Shown piece after piece: positions 6,886 through 13,982 of a DNA stretch of 21,030 bases. Below the pieces are notes generated by a model. The model was not told the DNA's origin, ran no database searches, and saw only the letters and a program-made list of their open reading frames with translations. The stretch covers positions 1 to 21,030 of the forward strand of contig JAWLHU010000030.1 in the NCBI GenBank assembly GCA_041690255.1, read 5' to 3'. Origin of the DNA: JAWLHU01 sp041690255. GTDB lineage: Bacteria; Bacillota; Sulfobacillia; Symbiobacteriales; Symbiobacteriaceae. How positions within the stretch are numbered: the first letter of the stretch is position 1; every line of letters begins with the position of its first letter. Both the position numbers and the translations under genes were made by a program.

Positions 6886-8295
6886 ATGTCGCAGGAACAG
6901 CAGCGGGCCCCCCTCTTTGAGGCGCTTCTGTCATACACCCAAACAGTACGGGCTCCCCTGCATATCCCCGGGCATAAGATGGGCCGGGCTGCCCCACCGA
7001 GCTGGCGCTCCTTCCTGGGCGAGCAGGCCCTCTCGATCGATCTGACCGAAGCCCCCGGGCTCGATGATCTCCACGCTCCCGAAGGGGTGATCGCAAAGGC
7101 TCAAGCCCTGGCTGCCAAAGCCTTCGGCGCCCAGCATTCCTCTTTCCTCGTCGGCGGCACGACCGCAGGGCTCCACGCCCTGATCCTGACCGCCTGCCGG
7201 CCGGGCGATGCGATTGCCATCCCCCGGAATGCTCACCGGTCGATCCTAGGGGCCCTGGTATTGGCAGGAGCCCATCCACACTGGGTTCGCGTGGCGTTTG
7301 ACCCGAACCTGGGGGTGGCGACCCACCTGGACACGAATTCGTTGGCGCAGGCACTGCCCGGCGCAAGGGCCGCCGTCCTGATCCATCCGACTTACTATGG
7401 TGTCACGTCGAACGCGGCGGATGTGATCGGACAGGTCCACGAGGCCGGTCTCCCGGTCCTGGTGGATGAGGCCCACGGCTCCCACTTTGGCTTTCACCCG
7501 GACCTCCCCGCATCGTCGTTGGCGCTGGGGGCGGATGGTGTGGTCCAGTCGCTCCACAAGACCGGCGGCAGCCTGACCCAGTCGTCAATCTGCCATCTGG
7601 GCAAGGGGGGCCTGCTGTCCGACACCCGACTGCGTGAGATGCTCCGGCTGGTTCAGTCGACCAGCCCGTCATACTTACTCATGGCCTCGCTCGACTTGGC
7701 TCGCCGGGAGCTGGCACTCAACGGCGAGGCGCTCTGGGAGCGGGCGTTGGAGTTGGCCCGGCAGGGTCGCCACCGGTTGGCGGAGCTGAAGGGTATAAGG
7801 GTTCACGAGTCGAACGACCCCACCAAGCTCTTGATTGATATCCGGGGGCGTGGAATCACTGGATTCCAGGCCGCCGAGCTCCTCTGGACCCGATACGGCG
7901 TAGCGGTGGAGGCCTCTGGGCTGACGTACATCCTCGCGGTCCTGACCCCGGGCGATTCGCCGGCATCGATCGATGCGCTGGTAGGTGGCGTGGACCGGCT
8001 GCCGTTCGGGCCTGGATCCCCGGCTCTCCCGCCGGAGCCGCCCTGGCCCGAGGTGGTCTGCTCTCCCCGGGAGGCCTACCTGGGTGGCAAGTGCTCTGTT
8101 CCGCTGGTGCAGGCCGCGGGGCGGATCGCTGCCGAACTGGTTGCCCCGTACCCGCCCGGAATTCCGGTGGTGGCACCTGGTGAGCGGTTGACTCCGGCGG
8201 TGATCGACTACCTTTCGCAGGCAGCGGCCGCTGGATATCACCTGCAGGGGCCGGCTGATCCTCATCTACGAAGCATACAAGTCATGGAGGAGTGA
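6886..8295 (+). CDS. PLP-dependent Orn/Lys/Arg decarboxylase-family protein (YaaO-like)
   Basis: Fold-type I PLP enzyme of the ornithine/lysine/arginine decarboxylase family, 469 residues, cytoplasmic. The N-terminal APLHIPGHKMGR is the family's substrate-side motif. GGTTAGLHALI binds the cofactor phosphate. VDEAHGSHFGFHP supplies the PLP-contacting Asp and His. SLHKTGGSLTQSS carries the Schiff-base lysine (K225). The C-terminal third is the family's small domain, with GKCSVPLVQAAGRIAAE. The start is the ATG at 6886, preceded by AAAGGAGT; the reading frame stays open upstream into the helicase-loader remnant, but that part is not this protein. Position directly before tmk matches yaaO of Bacillus subtilis. 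The amino-acid substrate cannot be told from sequence; a polyamine role is an inference. Confidence 0.9.
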   Translation: MSQEQQRAPLFEALLSYTQTVRAPLHIPGHKMGRAAPPSWRSFLGEQALSIDLTEAPGLDDLHAPEGVIAKAQALAAKAFGAQHSSFLVGGTTAGLHALILTACRPGDAIAIPRNAHRSILGALVLAGAHPHWVRVAFDPNLGVATHLDTNSLAQALPGARAAVLIHPTYYGVTSNAADVIGQVHEAGLPVLVDEAHGSHFGFHPDLPASSLALGADGVVQSLHKTGGSLTQSSICHLGKGGLLSDTRLREMLRLVQSTSPSYLLMASLDLARRELALNGEALWERALELARQGRHRLAELKGIRVHESNDPTKLLIDIRGRGITGFQAAELLWTRYGVAVEASGLTYILAVLTPGDSPASIDALVGGVDRLPFGPGSPALPPEPPWPEVVCSPREAYLGGKCSVPLVQAAGRIAAELVAPYPPGIPVVAPGERLTPAVIDYLSQAAAAGYHLQGPADPHLRSIQVMEE

Positions 8296-8302
8296 ACTCC
8301 GC

Positions 8303-8974
8303 TTGTCCGTCTTTATCAGTTTTGAGGGCGTCGACGGCGCCGGGAAGTCCACCCAGCTCAAGCTTCTGCTGGAGTATCTGACCGAGAAGGGTGTTGACTT
8401 CATCTTTACCCGGGAGCCCGGTGGTACTCCGATCGCGGAGCGGATTCGTGAGGTGCTGCTGGACCCCATCCATGGTGAAATGTCGGTGATCACGGAGGCG
8501 CTCCTTTTCGCTGCAGGGAGAGCGGATCATGTGAATAACGTCATCCGTCCGGCGCTGCAGGCGGGCAAGGTGGTCATCTGCGATCGGTATGTGGACTCGT
8601 CACTCGTCTACCAGGGATTTGCCGGCGGACTACCGGTGGAGTTCGTTGCCCAGATTAACCAAATGGCAACCGGTGACCTGAAGCCCCATCGGACGGTGGT
8701 ACTTGACCTCTCGCCCTCGGCAGCAGCCGCTCGGCGAGCCGGGACGGACGAAGATGATCGGTTGGAGCAGAAGGAGACCTGGTTTCACGAGCAGGTCCGT
8801 CAGGGGTACCTCGAACTGGCCCAGGCCGAACCGCGGCGGATCAAGTTGGTCGATGCATCCGGTACGATTGAACAGGTTCAGACTCAGATTCGGAAGCTTG
8901 TCGACGAAGTGCTCCCCCGCCGTCCTCGGACTGCGGGCCAGTACGTACAGAATGAAGGGGGTAGCCAACGGTGA
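8303..8974 (+). CDS. tmk: Thymidylate kinase
   Basis: Phosphorylates dTMP to dTDP with ATP, an essential step of dTTP synthesis. Seen: P-loop FEGVDGAGKST (residues 7-17), the substrate motif TREPGGTP, and DRYVDSSLVYQG. RRAGTDEDDRLEQ sits in the lid region. The length of 223 residues is slightly above the usual ~210 because of a polar C-terminal tail. The start is a TTG at 8303, 10 bases after GGAGGAG, which overlaps the end of the decarboxylase gene. The stop overlaps the next gene by 4 bases (GTGA), so translation is probably coupled. It belongs to an operon with the decarboxylase, darA and holB. Confidence 0.96.
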   Translation: MSVFISFEGVDGAGKSTQLKLLLEYLTEKGVDFIFTREPGGTPIAERIREVLLDPIHGEMSVITEALLFAAGRADHVNNVIRPALQAGKVVICDRYVDSSLVYQGFAGGLPVEFVAQINQMATGDLKPHRTVVLDLSPSAAAARRAGTDEDDRLEQKETWFHEQVRQGYLELAQAEPRRIKLVDASGTIEQVQTQIRKLVDEVLPRRPRTAGQYVQNEGGSQR

Positions 8975-9300
8975 AACTGGTCGTAGCTGTGATTCAGGAC
9001 AAGGATTCGCACAAACTCCTGTCCGGGTTGACCGAGGCAGGTTTCCGTGCAACGAAGCTAAGCTCGACAGGTGGCTTCCTCCGGGAGGGGAATACCACGC
9101 TTCTCGTCGGTGTGGAGGATGTCCAAGTGGATCGGGTGCTCTCGATCATCAAGTCGACCTGCCGTGCCCGCGAGCAACTGGTGACGCCTCTCTCGCCCAT
9201 GGGGGGCCCGGCTGACTCGTACATTCCCTACCCGGTGGAGATCCTGGTGGGCGGTGCAACGATCTTCGTACTGGATGTTGAGCGCTTCGAGAAGTTCTAG
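8971..9300 (+). CDS. darA: Cyclic di-AMP-binding PII-like protein DarA (YaaQ)
   Basis: A 109-residue PII-like signalling protein of the DarA/PstA family, which binds c-di-AMP as a trimer in Bacillus, Listeria and Staphylococcus. Seen: MKLVVAVIQDKDSHKLLSGL at the start, the glycine-containing STGGFLREGNTTLLVGV region, and the C-terminal GGATIFVLDVERFEKF, all close to the family. The segment between the beta strands (RAREQLVTPLSPMGGPADSY) corresponds to the ligand-binding loops. The start is the GTG overlapping the tmk stop. Its place between tmk and holB is the conserved one. The target it controls is not known for this family. It implies that the organism makes c-di-AMP in addition to the c-di-GMP suggested by the cyclase gene at 423. 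Confidence 0.94.
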   Translation: MKLVVAVIQDKDSHKLLSGLTEAGFRATKLSSTGGFLREGNTTLLVGVEDVQVDRVLSIIKSTCRAREQLVTPLSPMGGPADSYIPYPVEILVGGATIFVLDVERFEKF

Positions 9301-9312
9301 GAGGCATCTGTT

Positions 9313-10335
9313 GTGAGTTGGGCCGCAATCAAGGGCCAGCCTCTCGCCATTCGCCTCCTGCGCCAGGCGGTCACCACTAACAAAATGGCCCACGCCTATC
9401 TCTTTGTCGGGCCGCCAGGGGTCGGCAAGCGGCTTGTGGCGCTGGAGCTGGCCAGGACGCTGAACTGTCTCTCACCCCGGCCCGATGGTTCCGCTTGTGA
9501 CACCTGTGTCTCCTGCCGGAAGATGTCGGCCGATCCGATCACACATCCTGATGTCAGGGTTGTGGAGCCCGACGGCCGGTTTATCAAGACGGACCAGATG
9601 CGGGAGCTGCAGGCCGAAATGTATGCCCGCCCGACGGAGGGGCGGGCACGGGTCGCGATTATTGATGGGGCTGAGCGCATGAACCCCGAGGCGGGAAACC
9701 GTGTGTTGAAGCTCCTGGAGGAGCCGCCCCCCTACGCGGTGTTCGTCCTGCTCACCCAGAACCTTTCCGGCGTGCTCCAGACGATCATCTCCCGTTGCCA
9801 GATCGTCAATTTCCCGCCCCTTGCCATCGACGATGTCGCGGCATTCCTCCGGGAGGACCGGCAGTTGGATGGTGGCGTGGCACGGCTCTATGCTTCTCTG
9901 TCCGGTGGTTCAATCGGCCGTGCGGTTGAGATGGTGGGTGACCCCGGGCTCAGCCAGCGGCGTGAAGAGACCTTTGATCTGCTAGGACGGCTCTACGACC
10001 TGGATGATGTCGACCTGATGGCTCGCGCCGAAACGCTGGAGAAGCAGAAGGACGAGCTCGATGCCCACCTGGAGATGCTGACCGTCTGGCTGCGTGACGC
10101 CCTGGTTCTCTCGGAAGGGGCGCCGGCAAGCCTGGTGGTCAACGCAGACCGCATGGGCCAGGTCCGAACGCTCTCCTCACGGTACGGAACCGTGGGCCTG
10201 TTGGCCATGTTGGAGGCGGTTGCCGAGACGCGCGGCCACCTCATGCGGAACGCGAACGCCCGACTGACGCTCGACGTGCTTCTCCTTCGGATGAACCAGG
10301 CAGCCCGCACTGCGGCTGCTTCGCCTGTGACATAA
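9313..10335 (+). CDS. holB: DNA polymerase III delta prime subunit
   Basis: Clamp-loader subunit that, with delta and tau/gamma, opens the sliding clamp onto primed DNA. AAA+ fold: Walker A GPPGVGK (residues 33-39), a four-Cys zinc site (C52, C62, C65, C68) between Walker A and B, a Walker B region VAIIDGAERM with DGAE in place of the classic DEAD/DEAE, and the SRC motif in ISRCQ. LKLLEEPP is the usual conserved helix. Walker B lacks the first acidic residue pair of active ATPases, as is common in delta prime, which is usually inactive. The 340-residue length is normal. The GTG at 9313 follows TAGGAGG. In the operon after darA; the Bacillus gene yaaR, normally between them, is absent. Confidence 0.94.
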   Translation: MSWAAIKGQPLAIRLLRQAVTTNKMAHAYLFVGPPGVGKRLVALELARTLNCLSPRPDGSACDTCVSCRKMSADPITHPDVRVVEPDGRFIKTDQMRELQAEMYARPTEGRARVAIIDGAERMNPEAGNRVLKLLEEPPPYAVFVLLTQNLSGVLQTIISRCQIVNFPPLAIDDVAAFLREDRQLDGGVARLYASLSGGSIGRAVEMVGDPGLSQRREETFDLLGRLYDLDDVDLMARAETLEKQKDELDAHLEMLTVWLRDALVLSEGAPASLVVNADRMGQVRTLSSRYGTVGLLAMLEAVAETRGHLMRNANARLTLDVLLLRMNQAARTAAASPVT

Positions 10336-10366
10336 CTTGCGCAGTTCGTTGGCGCAAGGGTATAGT
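10336..10366 (+). promoter_or_regulatory. Possible internal promoter with inverted repeat before ricT
   Basis: A perfect inverted repeat CTTGCGC-N9-GCGCAAG (10336-10342, 10352-10358) starts at the last base after holB. A possible -35 (TTGCGC, 10337-10342) lies in its left arm, and a good -10 (TATAGT, 10361-10366) follows 18 bases later. The repeat could be an operator or a weak hairpin. No T-run follows. Confidence 0.35.
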
Positions 10367-10417
10367 GGATAGGAACGCTCCCGCACAGGGCGGATGAGCG
10401 GGCAAGGAGGTGACCAG

Positions 10418-11770
10418 ATGGTCCGAGTCGTTGGTGTTCGTTTTAAGATGGCCGGAAAGGTCTATTACTTCGACCCTGGAGACCTACAGATCACGGCTAC
10501 CAACAAGGTGATCGTGGAGACGGTCCGGGGCGTGGAATATGGCGAAGTTGTCGTCGGTCCCAAAGATGTGGACGATGACCAGGTGGTGCAGCCGCTCAAG
10601 AAGGTAATCCGCATCGGGACTGAGCGCGACCTGCAAACCGCCGCCGACAACAAGCGCAAGGAGAAGGAAGCCTTTGGCGCTGCGCTTAAGAAGATTGAGG
10701 CGCACACCCTTGATATGAACCTGGTGGACGTGGAGTATACGTTTGATGGCTCGAAAATCATCTTCTACTTTACGTCGGAGGGCCGGGTCGACTTCCGCGA
10801 TCTCGTTCGGGATCTGGCGGGTGTCTTCCGCACACGAATTGAGATGCGGCAGATCGGTGTACGTGACGAGGCAAAGCTACTGGGTGGTATTGGCCCGTGC
10901 GGTCGCGTCCTCTGTTGTACAAGCTTCCTCGGCGACTTCGCGCCGGTCTCTATTCGCATGGCGAAAGACCAGAACCTGTCGCTCAACCCGTCGAAGATCT
11001 CCGGTCTCTGTGGCCGGTTGATGTGCTGTTTGCGCTACGAGCAAGATACTTACGAGGCCGCTAAGAAGGATCCGACGCTTGCGCCGGGCTATGTGCCACC
11101 GCCGGCGGAACTGGAGGAACCTGTCCTCGCTGAGTTGGAAGATGACCGGCCTGCGCCCGCGATTGGGGTGCGGAACCGGACGGAATCGGGGTTCAGTGCC
11201 CGCATTGCACAGGCGGCCGCTGTCATTGAGCGGCCTGAGCCCCGCAAGGACCGGCCCGCCGGTGGGGGGAAGGGCTCCCAGCAGGGGCAACCGAAGGGGC
11301 AGCGCCCGCAGGGCGGAGATCGGCCGGATCGCTCCGAGCGCTCGGAGCGGCCTGGCGGCGGCTCGAAGGGGCAGCAGCCGAGTCAGCCCAGAGGGCAACA
11401 ACAGGGACAGCCCAAGGGGCAGCGGCCCCAAGGGGGAGAACGTCCCGAGCGCCAGGCGGGAACTCGCCCCGAGAGACAGCCCCAACAGGGCGGCCAAGGC
11501 CGGGGTCAGAAGCCCCAGGGCGGTGAGAGGCAGGGCCAGCGCCCGCCGCAGGAGCAGCGCACGCCGAGGCCCGAGCGCCAGGGTGGTGAGCGCCGCGAGC
11601 GCCCTCAGCAGGAGCCGACGGGTCAGGCTGCGCAACAGCAGGGCGGACAGCCCGGCGGTGAGCCGCCGCGCTCGTCCACGAGCGGTGCCTCCCGCCGCCG
11701 CCGTCGGCGCCGGGGCCCACGCCCCGAGGGCGGTGGCCCGTCTAACCCGAACCCGAACCCGAACGCCTAA
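10418..11770 (+). CDS. ricT: RicT/YaaT PSP1-domain protein with long disordered tail
   Basis: Homologue of Bacillus YaaT (RicT), part of the RicA-RicF-RicT complex that carries 4Fe-4S clusters and affects RNase Y-dependent RNA maturation. Residues 1-~230 hold the PSP1 core: VRVVGVRFKMAGKVYYFDPG, RIEMRQIGVRDEAKLLGGIG, then CGRVLCC and CGLCGRLMCCLRYE-like cysteine clusters (CGRVLCC, then LCGRLMCCLRYE). From about residue 270 to the end (~180 residues) the protein is Gly/Gln/Pro/Arg-rich, with degenerate PQGGERPERQ-type repeats, then a run of seven arginines and NPNPNPNA at the end. Such a tail could bind RNA. The Bacillus protein ends soon after the core. I choose the ATG at 10418 after AAGGAGGTGA, not the ATG at 10394. 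Confidence 0.92.
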   Translation: MVRVVGVRFKMAGKVYYFDPGDLQITATNKVIVETVRGVEYGEVVVGPKDVDDDQVVQPLKKVIRIGTERDLQTAADNKRKEKEAFGAALKKIEAHTLDMNLVDVEYTFDGSKIIFYFTSEGRVDFRDLVRDLAGVFRTRIEMRQIGVRDEAKLLGGIGPCGRVLCCTSFLGDFAPVSIRMAKDQNLSLNPSKISGLCGRLMCCLRYEQDTYEAAKKDPTLAPGYVPPPAELEEPVLAELEDDRPAPAIGVRNRTESGFSARIAQAAAVIERPEPRKDRPAGGGKGSQQGQPKGQRPQGGDRPDRSERSERPGGGSKGQQPSQPRGQQQGQPKGQRPQGGERPERQAGTRPERQPQQGGQGRGQKPQGGERQGQRPPQEQRTPRPERQGGERRERPQQEPTGQAAQQQGGQPGGEPPRSSTSGASRRRRRRRGPRPEGGGPSNPNPNPNA

Positions 11771-11785
11771 CAGAGGAGAATCATC

Positions 11786-12550
11786 ATGGATCTGCGCCCC
11801 GGGGAGCGACTGGATGACCTTGGCCGCGGCGGCCTCCGGATCATCCAGCATCCGGGGCGCTTTCCCTTTGCGATCGATGCCGTCCTCCTGGCCCACTTCG
11901 CCACCGTGCGAGGCCGGGATCGGGTGCTCGATCTCGGCACCGGCTGCGGGGTGATTCCTCTGCTCTTGTCCGCCCGACACCCGCACGCCATCATAACTGG
12001 TCTTGAGATTCAGCCCGAGACAGCCGAAATGGCCGTGAGAAGCGTCCTGCTGAATGGCCTGACCGAGCGGATCCGGATGGACTGCGGCGATTTCCGGCAG
12101 GTTGGGGAACGCTATGGCCATGGCAAGTTTGATGTGGTAACGATGAACCCTCCCTACCGCGAGCCGGGACGCGGTCAGATATCGCCGGCCGAGTCCAGGG
12201 CCACCGCCCGGCATGAGCTGACCGGCACCCTGGCCGATGCCATCCAGGCCGCCGCCATTGCGGTTAAGTTTGGTGGGCGTGTAGCGGTCGTCTTCCTGGC
12301 AGAGCGCCTAGCCGATCTGATGAGCAGTATGCGGGAGCAGAAGCTTGAGCCGAAACGTCTGCGCATGGTCTATCCTCGTGACGGAAAGCCTGCGAACCTC
12401 CTCCTCCTGGAGGCGATCAAAGGTGGCGGCCCTGGTCTGCGGGTGGAGCCGCCTCTTACGGTCTATGCCGAAGGCCAGCGTTACACCGCCGAAGTGCAGG
12501 CGATCTACGGGGAGCACACGGACAAGCTGCCATCAGACGACGGGCAATAG
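11786..12550 (+). CDS. YabB-like tRNA (adenine-N6) methyltransferase
   Basis: SAM-dependent methyltransferase of the TrmN6/YfiC group, which methylates adenine 37 of tRNA-Val in Escherichia coli. Seen: QHPGRFPFAIDAVLLAHF at the N-terminus, typical of the family; motif I VLDLGTGCGVIPLLLS for SAM binding; and NPPY (residues 121-124), the catalytic motif of N6-adenine methyltransferases. The length is 254 residues. The ATG at 11786 follows GAGGAG, 15 bases after ricT. In Bacillus yabA separates these genes; it is missing here. The exact tRNA target is inferred from the family, not visible in the sequence. Confidence 0.9.
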   Translation: MDLRPGERLDDLGRGGLRIIQHPGRFPFAIDAVLLAHFATVRGRDRVLDLGTGCGVIPLLLSARHPHAIITGLEIQPETAEMAVRSVLLNGLTERIRMDCGDFRQVGERYGHGKFDVVTMNPPYREPGRGQISPAESRATARHELTGTLADAIQAAAIAVKFGGRVAVVFLAERLADLMSSMREQKLEPKRLRMVYPRDGKPANLLLLEAIKGGGPGLRVEPPLTVYAEGQRYTAEVQAIYGEHTDKLPSDDGQ

Positions 12551-12564
12551 TGGAGGTGATAGCA

Positions 12565-13428
12565 GTGGGTACACTTTATATTGTCGGTACGCCAATCGGC
12601 AACCTGGAGGATATCACTCATCGCGCGCTTCGCATTCTCCGGGAGGTGGCGGTGATTGCCGCCGAGGACACTCGCGAGACCCGGAAGCTGCTCAGCCACT
12701 TCGAGATCCACACGCCCACGATCAGCTACCATGAACACAACAAGCTGTCGGCGGGGCCAGGGATCATCCAGAGGCTGGAGACAGGCGAAGATGTCGCCCT
12801 CGTGACCGACGCCGGTATGCCCGGAATCTCCGACCCAGGAGAGGACCTGGTCCGGCTGGCGGTTGCCGCGGGCGTAGCCGTGGTGCCCGTGCCCGGTCCC
12901 ACGGCCTTCACAGCAGCTCTCGTAGGCTCCGGACTCCCCACCGCCCGTTTCGTCTTTGAGGGCTTCCTGCCGAACAAGGGGAAAGAGCGGCGGGCTGCGC
13001 TGGAGCGGCTGAAGAGTGAACAGCGGACCGTTCTTCTCTACGAAGCGCCCCATCGGGTCCTGGACACCCTGGCCGATTTGGCGGACGCCCTGGGTGAGCG
13101 CCCAATGGCCGCTTGCCGGGAGTTGACGAAGCTCCACGAGGAGTTCCGGCGCGGCACGCCGGCTGAACTCCTCGCCCACTTTAAGGAACGGGCCCCGCGT
13201 GGTGAGTTTGTGCTTGTGATCCAGGGCGCCCCGGAGGAGGCTCGGGTAATCGACCCGGCCGATCTGACCCCGCAAGCGCTGGCGGCGGCGGTGAACGAGT
13301 TGGAGCGGGCTGGAGCGGATCGTAAGGCAGCCATGAAGGAGGTTGCCCTGCGGTATGGCCTGGGTAAGCGGGATGTCTATCAGGCCCTCCTCAAGATGAA
13401 GAGCGAAGGCGAGGACTCCCAGAATTAG
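12565..13428 (+). CDS. rsmI: 16S rRNA (cytidine-1402 2'-O) methyltransferase
   Basis: RsmI methylates the ribose of C1402 in the 16S rRNA decoding centre. Family motifs in order: LYIVGTPIGNLEDIT at the N-terminus, AAEDTRETRKLL, SYHEHNK, DAGMPGISDPGEDLV (SAM-binding region), PVPGPTAFTAAL, FEGFLPNKGKER and LYEAPHRVLDTL. The C-terminal helix pair RKAAMKEVALRYGLGKRDVY is also typical. The GTG at 12565 follows GGAGGTGA at 6 bases; an in-frame GTG at 12550 lies before that ribosome binding site and is not used. The length of 287 residues is normal. It is the last forward gene before the convergent abrB; in Bacillus the small yazA gene precedes it but is not present here. Confidence 0.96.
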   Translation: MGTLYIVGTPIGNLEDITHRALRILREVAVIAAEDTRETRKLLSHFEIHTPTISYHEHNKLSAGPGIIQRLETGEDVALVTDAGMPGISDPGEDLVRLAVAAGVAVVPVPGPTAFTAALVGSGLPTARFVFEGFLPNKGKERRAALERLKSEQRTVLLYEAPHRVLDTLADLADALGERPMAACRELTKLHEEFRRGTPAELLAHFKERAPRGEFVLVIQGAPEEARVIDPADLTPQALAAAVNELERAGADRKAAMKEVALRYGLGKRDVYQALLKMKSEGEDSQN

Positions 13429-13454
13429 GGCGAAAACGGCAGGGATTCGGGCGG

Positions 13455-13497
13455 TAAGCAAAGAAAGAAGCACTCCGAGCATTACCGGAGTGCTTCT
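13455..13497 (-). terminator. Terminator of abrB
   Basis: On the minus strand a 12-bp perfect stem (AGAAGCACTCCG and its complement, 13466-13497) with an 8-base loop is followed by TTCTTTGC. It lies about 20 bases after the abrB stop. On the plus strand no T-run follows, so it terminates chiefly abrB, though the stem may also slow rsmI transcripts. Confidence 0.8.
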
Positions 13498-13517
13498 CAC
13501 ACTATATACCTAGAGGT

Positions 13518-13778
13518 TTAGCCGACCTGAGAAGCCCGACCAGCCATGGAGGCGAGGCAGGACTGGCAAACGTTCTTGCCCTTGAAGTTCTCCACGTTCG
13601 CAGCATTACCGCAGAAGACGCAGGCGGGCTCGTACTTACGGAGGATGATCTTGTCCCCATCAACGTAGATCTCCAGGGAGTCCTTTTCCTCGATGCTCAG
13701 CGTCCGACGAAGCTCGATGGGAATCACGACGCGGCCCAGTTCGTCAACCTTCCGCACAATACCCGTAGACTTCATCAT
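13518..13778 (-). CDS. abrB: AbrB-family transition-state regulator with C-terminal zinc ribbon
   Basis: DNA-binding swapped-hairpin protein. Residues ~1-50 match the AbrB/SpoVT DNA-binding domain almost word for word (MKSTGIVRKVDELGRVVIP, then ELRRTLSIEEKDSLEIYVDG). The C-terminal part differs from Bacillus AbrB: it has CVFCG and CQSC, a four-Cys zinc-ribbon-like module seen in clostridial AbrB proteins. The start is most likely one of the two ATGs at 13778 or 13775; the ATG at 13787 is only about 2 bases from the GGAGG and too close. Orientation opposite to rsmI and metS is the same as in Bacillus. A promoter with a palindrome on its -10 lies upstream, so autoregulation is plausible. Its targets here are unknown. 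Confidence 0.94.
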   Translation of the reverse strand: MMKSTGIVRKVDELGRVVIPIELRRTLSIEEKDSLEIYVDGDKIILRKYEPACVFCGNAANVENFKGKNVCQSCLASMAGRASQVG

Positions 13779-13828
13779 CTGGCACATTCCCTCCTTATAT
13801 CCAGGGGCTGAAAACAGCCTTCACTAGT

Positions 13829-13857
13829 ACCATAACAGTTATGGCAGAAAAAGTCAA
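13829..13857 (-). promoter_or_regulatory. Promoter of abrB
   Basis: Read on the minus strand: TTGACT (13857-13852), 17 bases, TATGGT (13834-13829). The -35 matches 5 of 6 consensus positions and the -10 matches 4 of 6. It is about 50 bases upstream of the abrB start. Confidence 0.65.
13830..13844. promoter_or_regulatory. Palindromic operator candidate overlapping the abrB -10
   Basis: CCATAACAGTTATGG is a perfect 7-bp inverted repeat with one central base. It covers most of the abrB -10 element. The same half-site CCATAAC recurs at 13927-13933 in the putative nurA promoter. It is a candidate binding site for AbrB itself or another regulator of both divergent units. Confidence 0.5.
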
Positions 13858-13903
13858 GATAGACTTCCAACGTAGCGTTGTAAATCTTCCGGATTCCGCA
13901 TAG

Positions 13904-13933
13904 TTGAAGCTGCTCCCTTAAGACAACCATAAC
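13904..13933 (+). promoter_or_regulatory. Possible promoter of nurA-herA
   Basis: TTGAAG (13904-13909), 18 bases, CATAAC (13928-13933). Each hexamer matches 4 of 6 consensus positions. The -10 overlaps a CCATAAC half-site. The start codon is about 50 bases downstream. Confidence 0.35.
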
Positions 13934-13982
13934 TGGAATCCGATCCTAAGTCAAGAGGGATTTTTGGGCATTTCAGCCAGAG

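Noticed and set aside
11746..11769. Six-base tandem repeat at the end of ricT, considered as a CRISPR-like or microsatellite locus
   Set aside because: Only about four units of ACCCGA within the coding frame, giving NPNPNPN. It is a coding microsatellite at most, not an array with spacers.
10877..12214. 445-codon open frame on the minus strand opposite ricT and the methyltransferase gene
   Set aside because: Its sequence is low-complexity Leu/Ala/Arg produced by the complement of the Gly/Gln/Pro/Arg tail of RicT. Both underlying plus-strand genes are clear.
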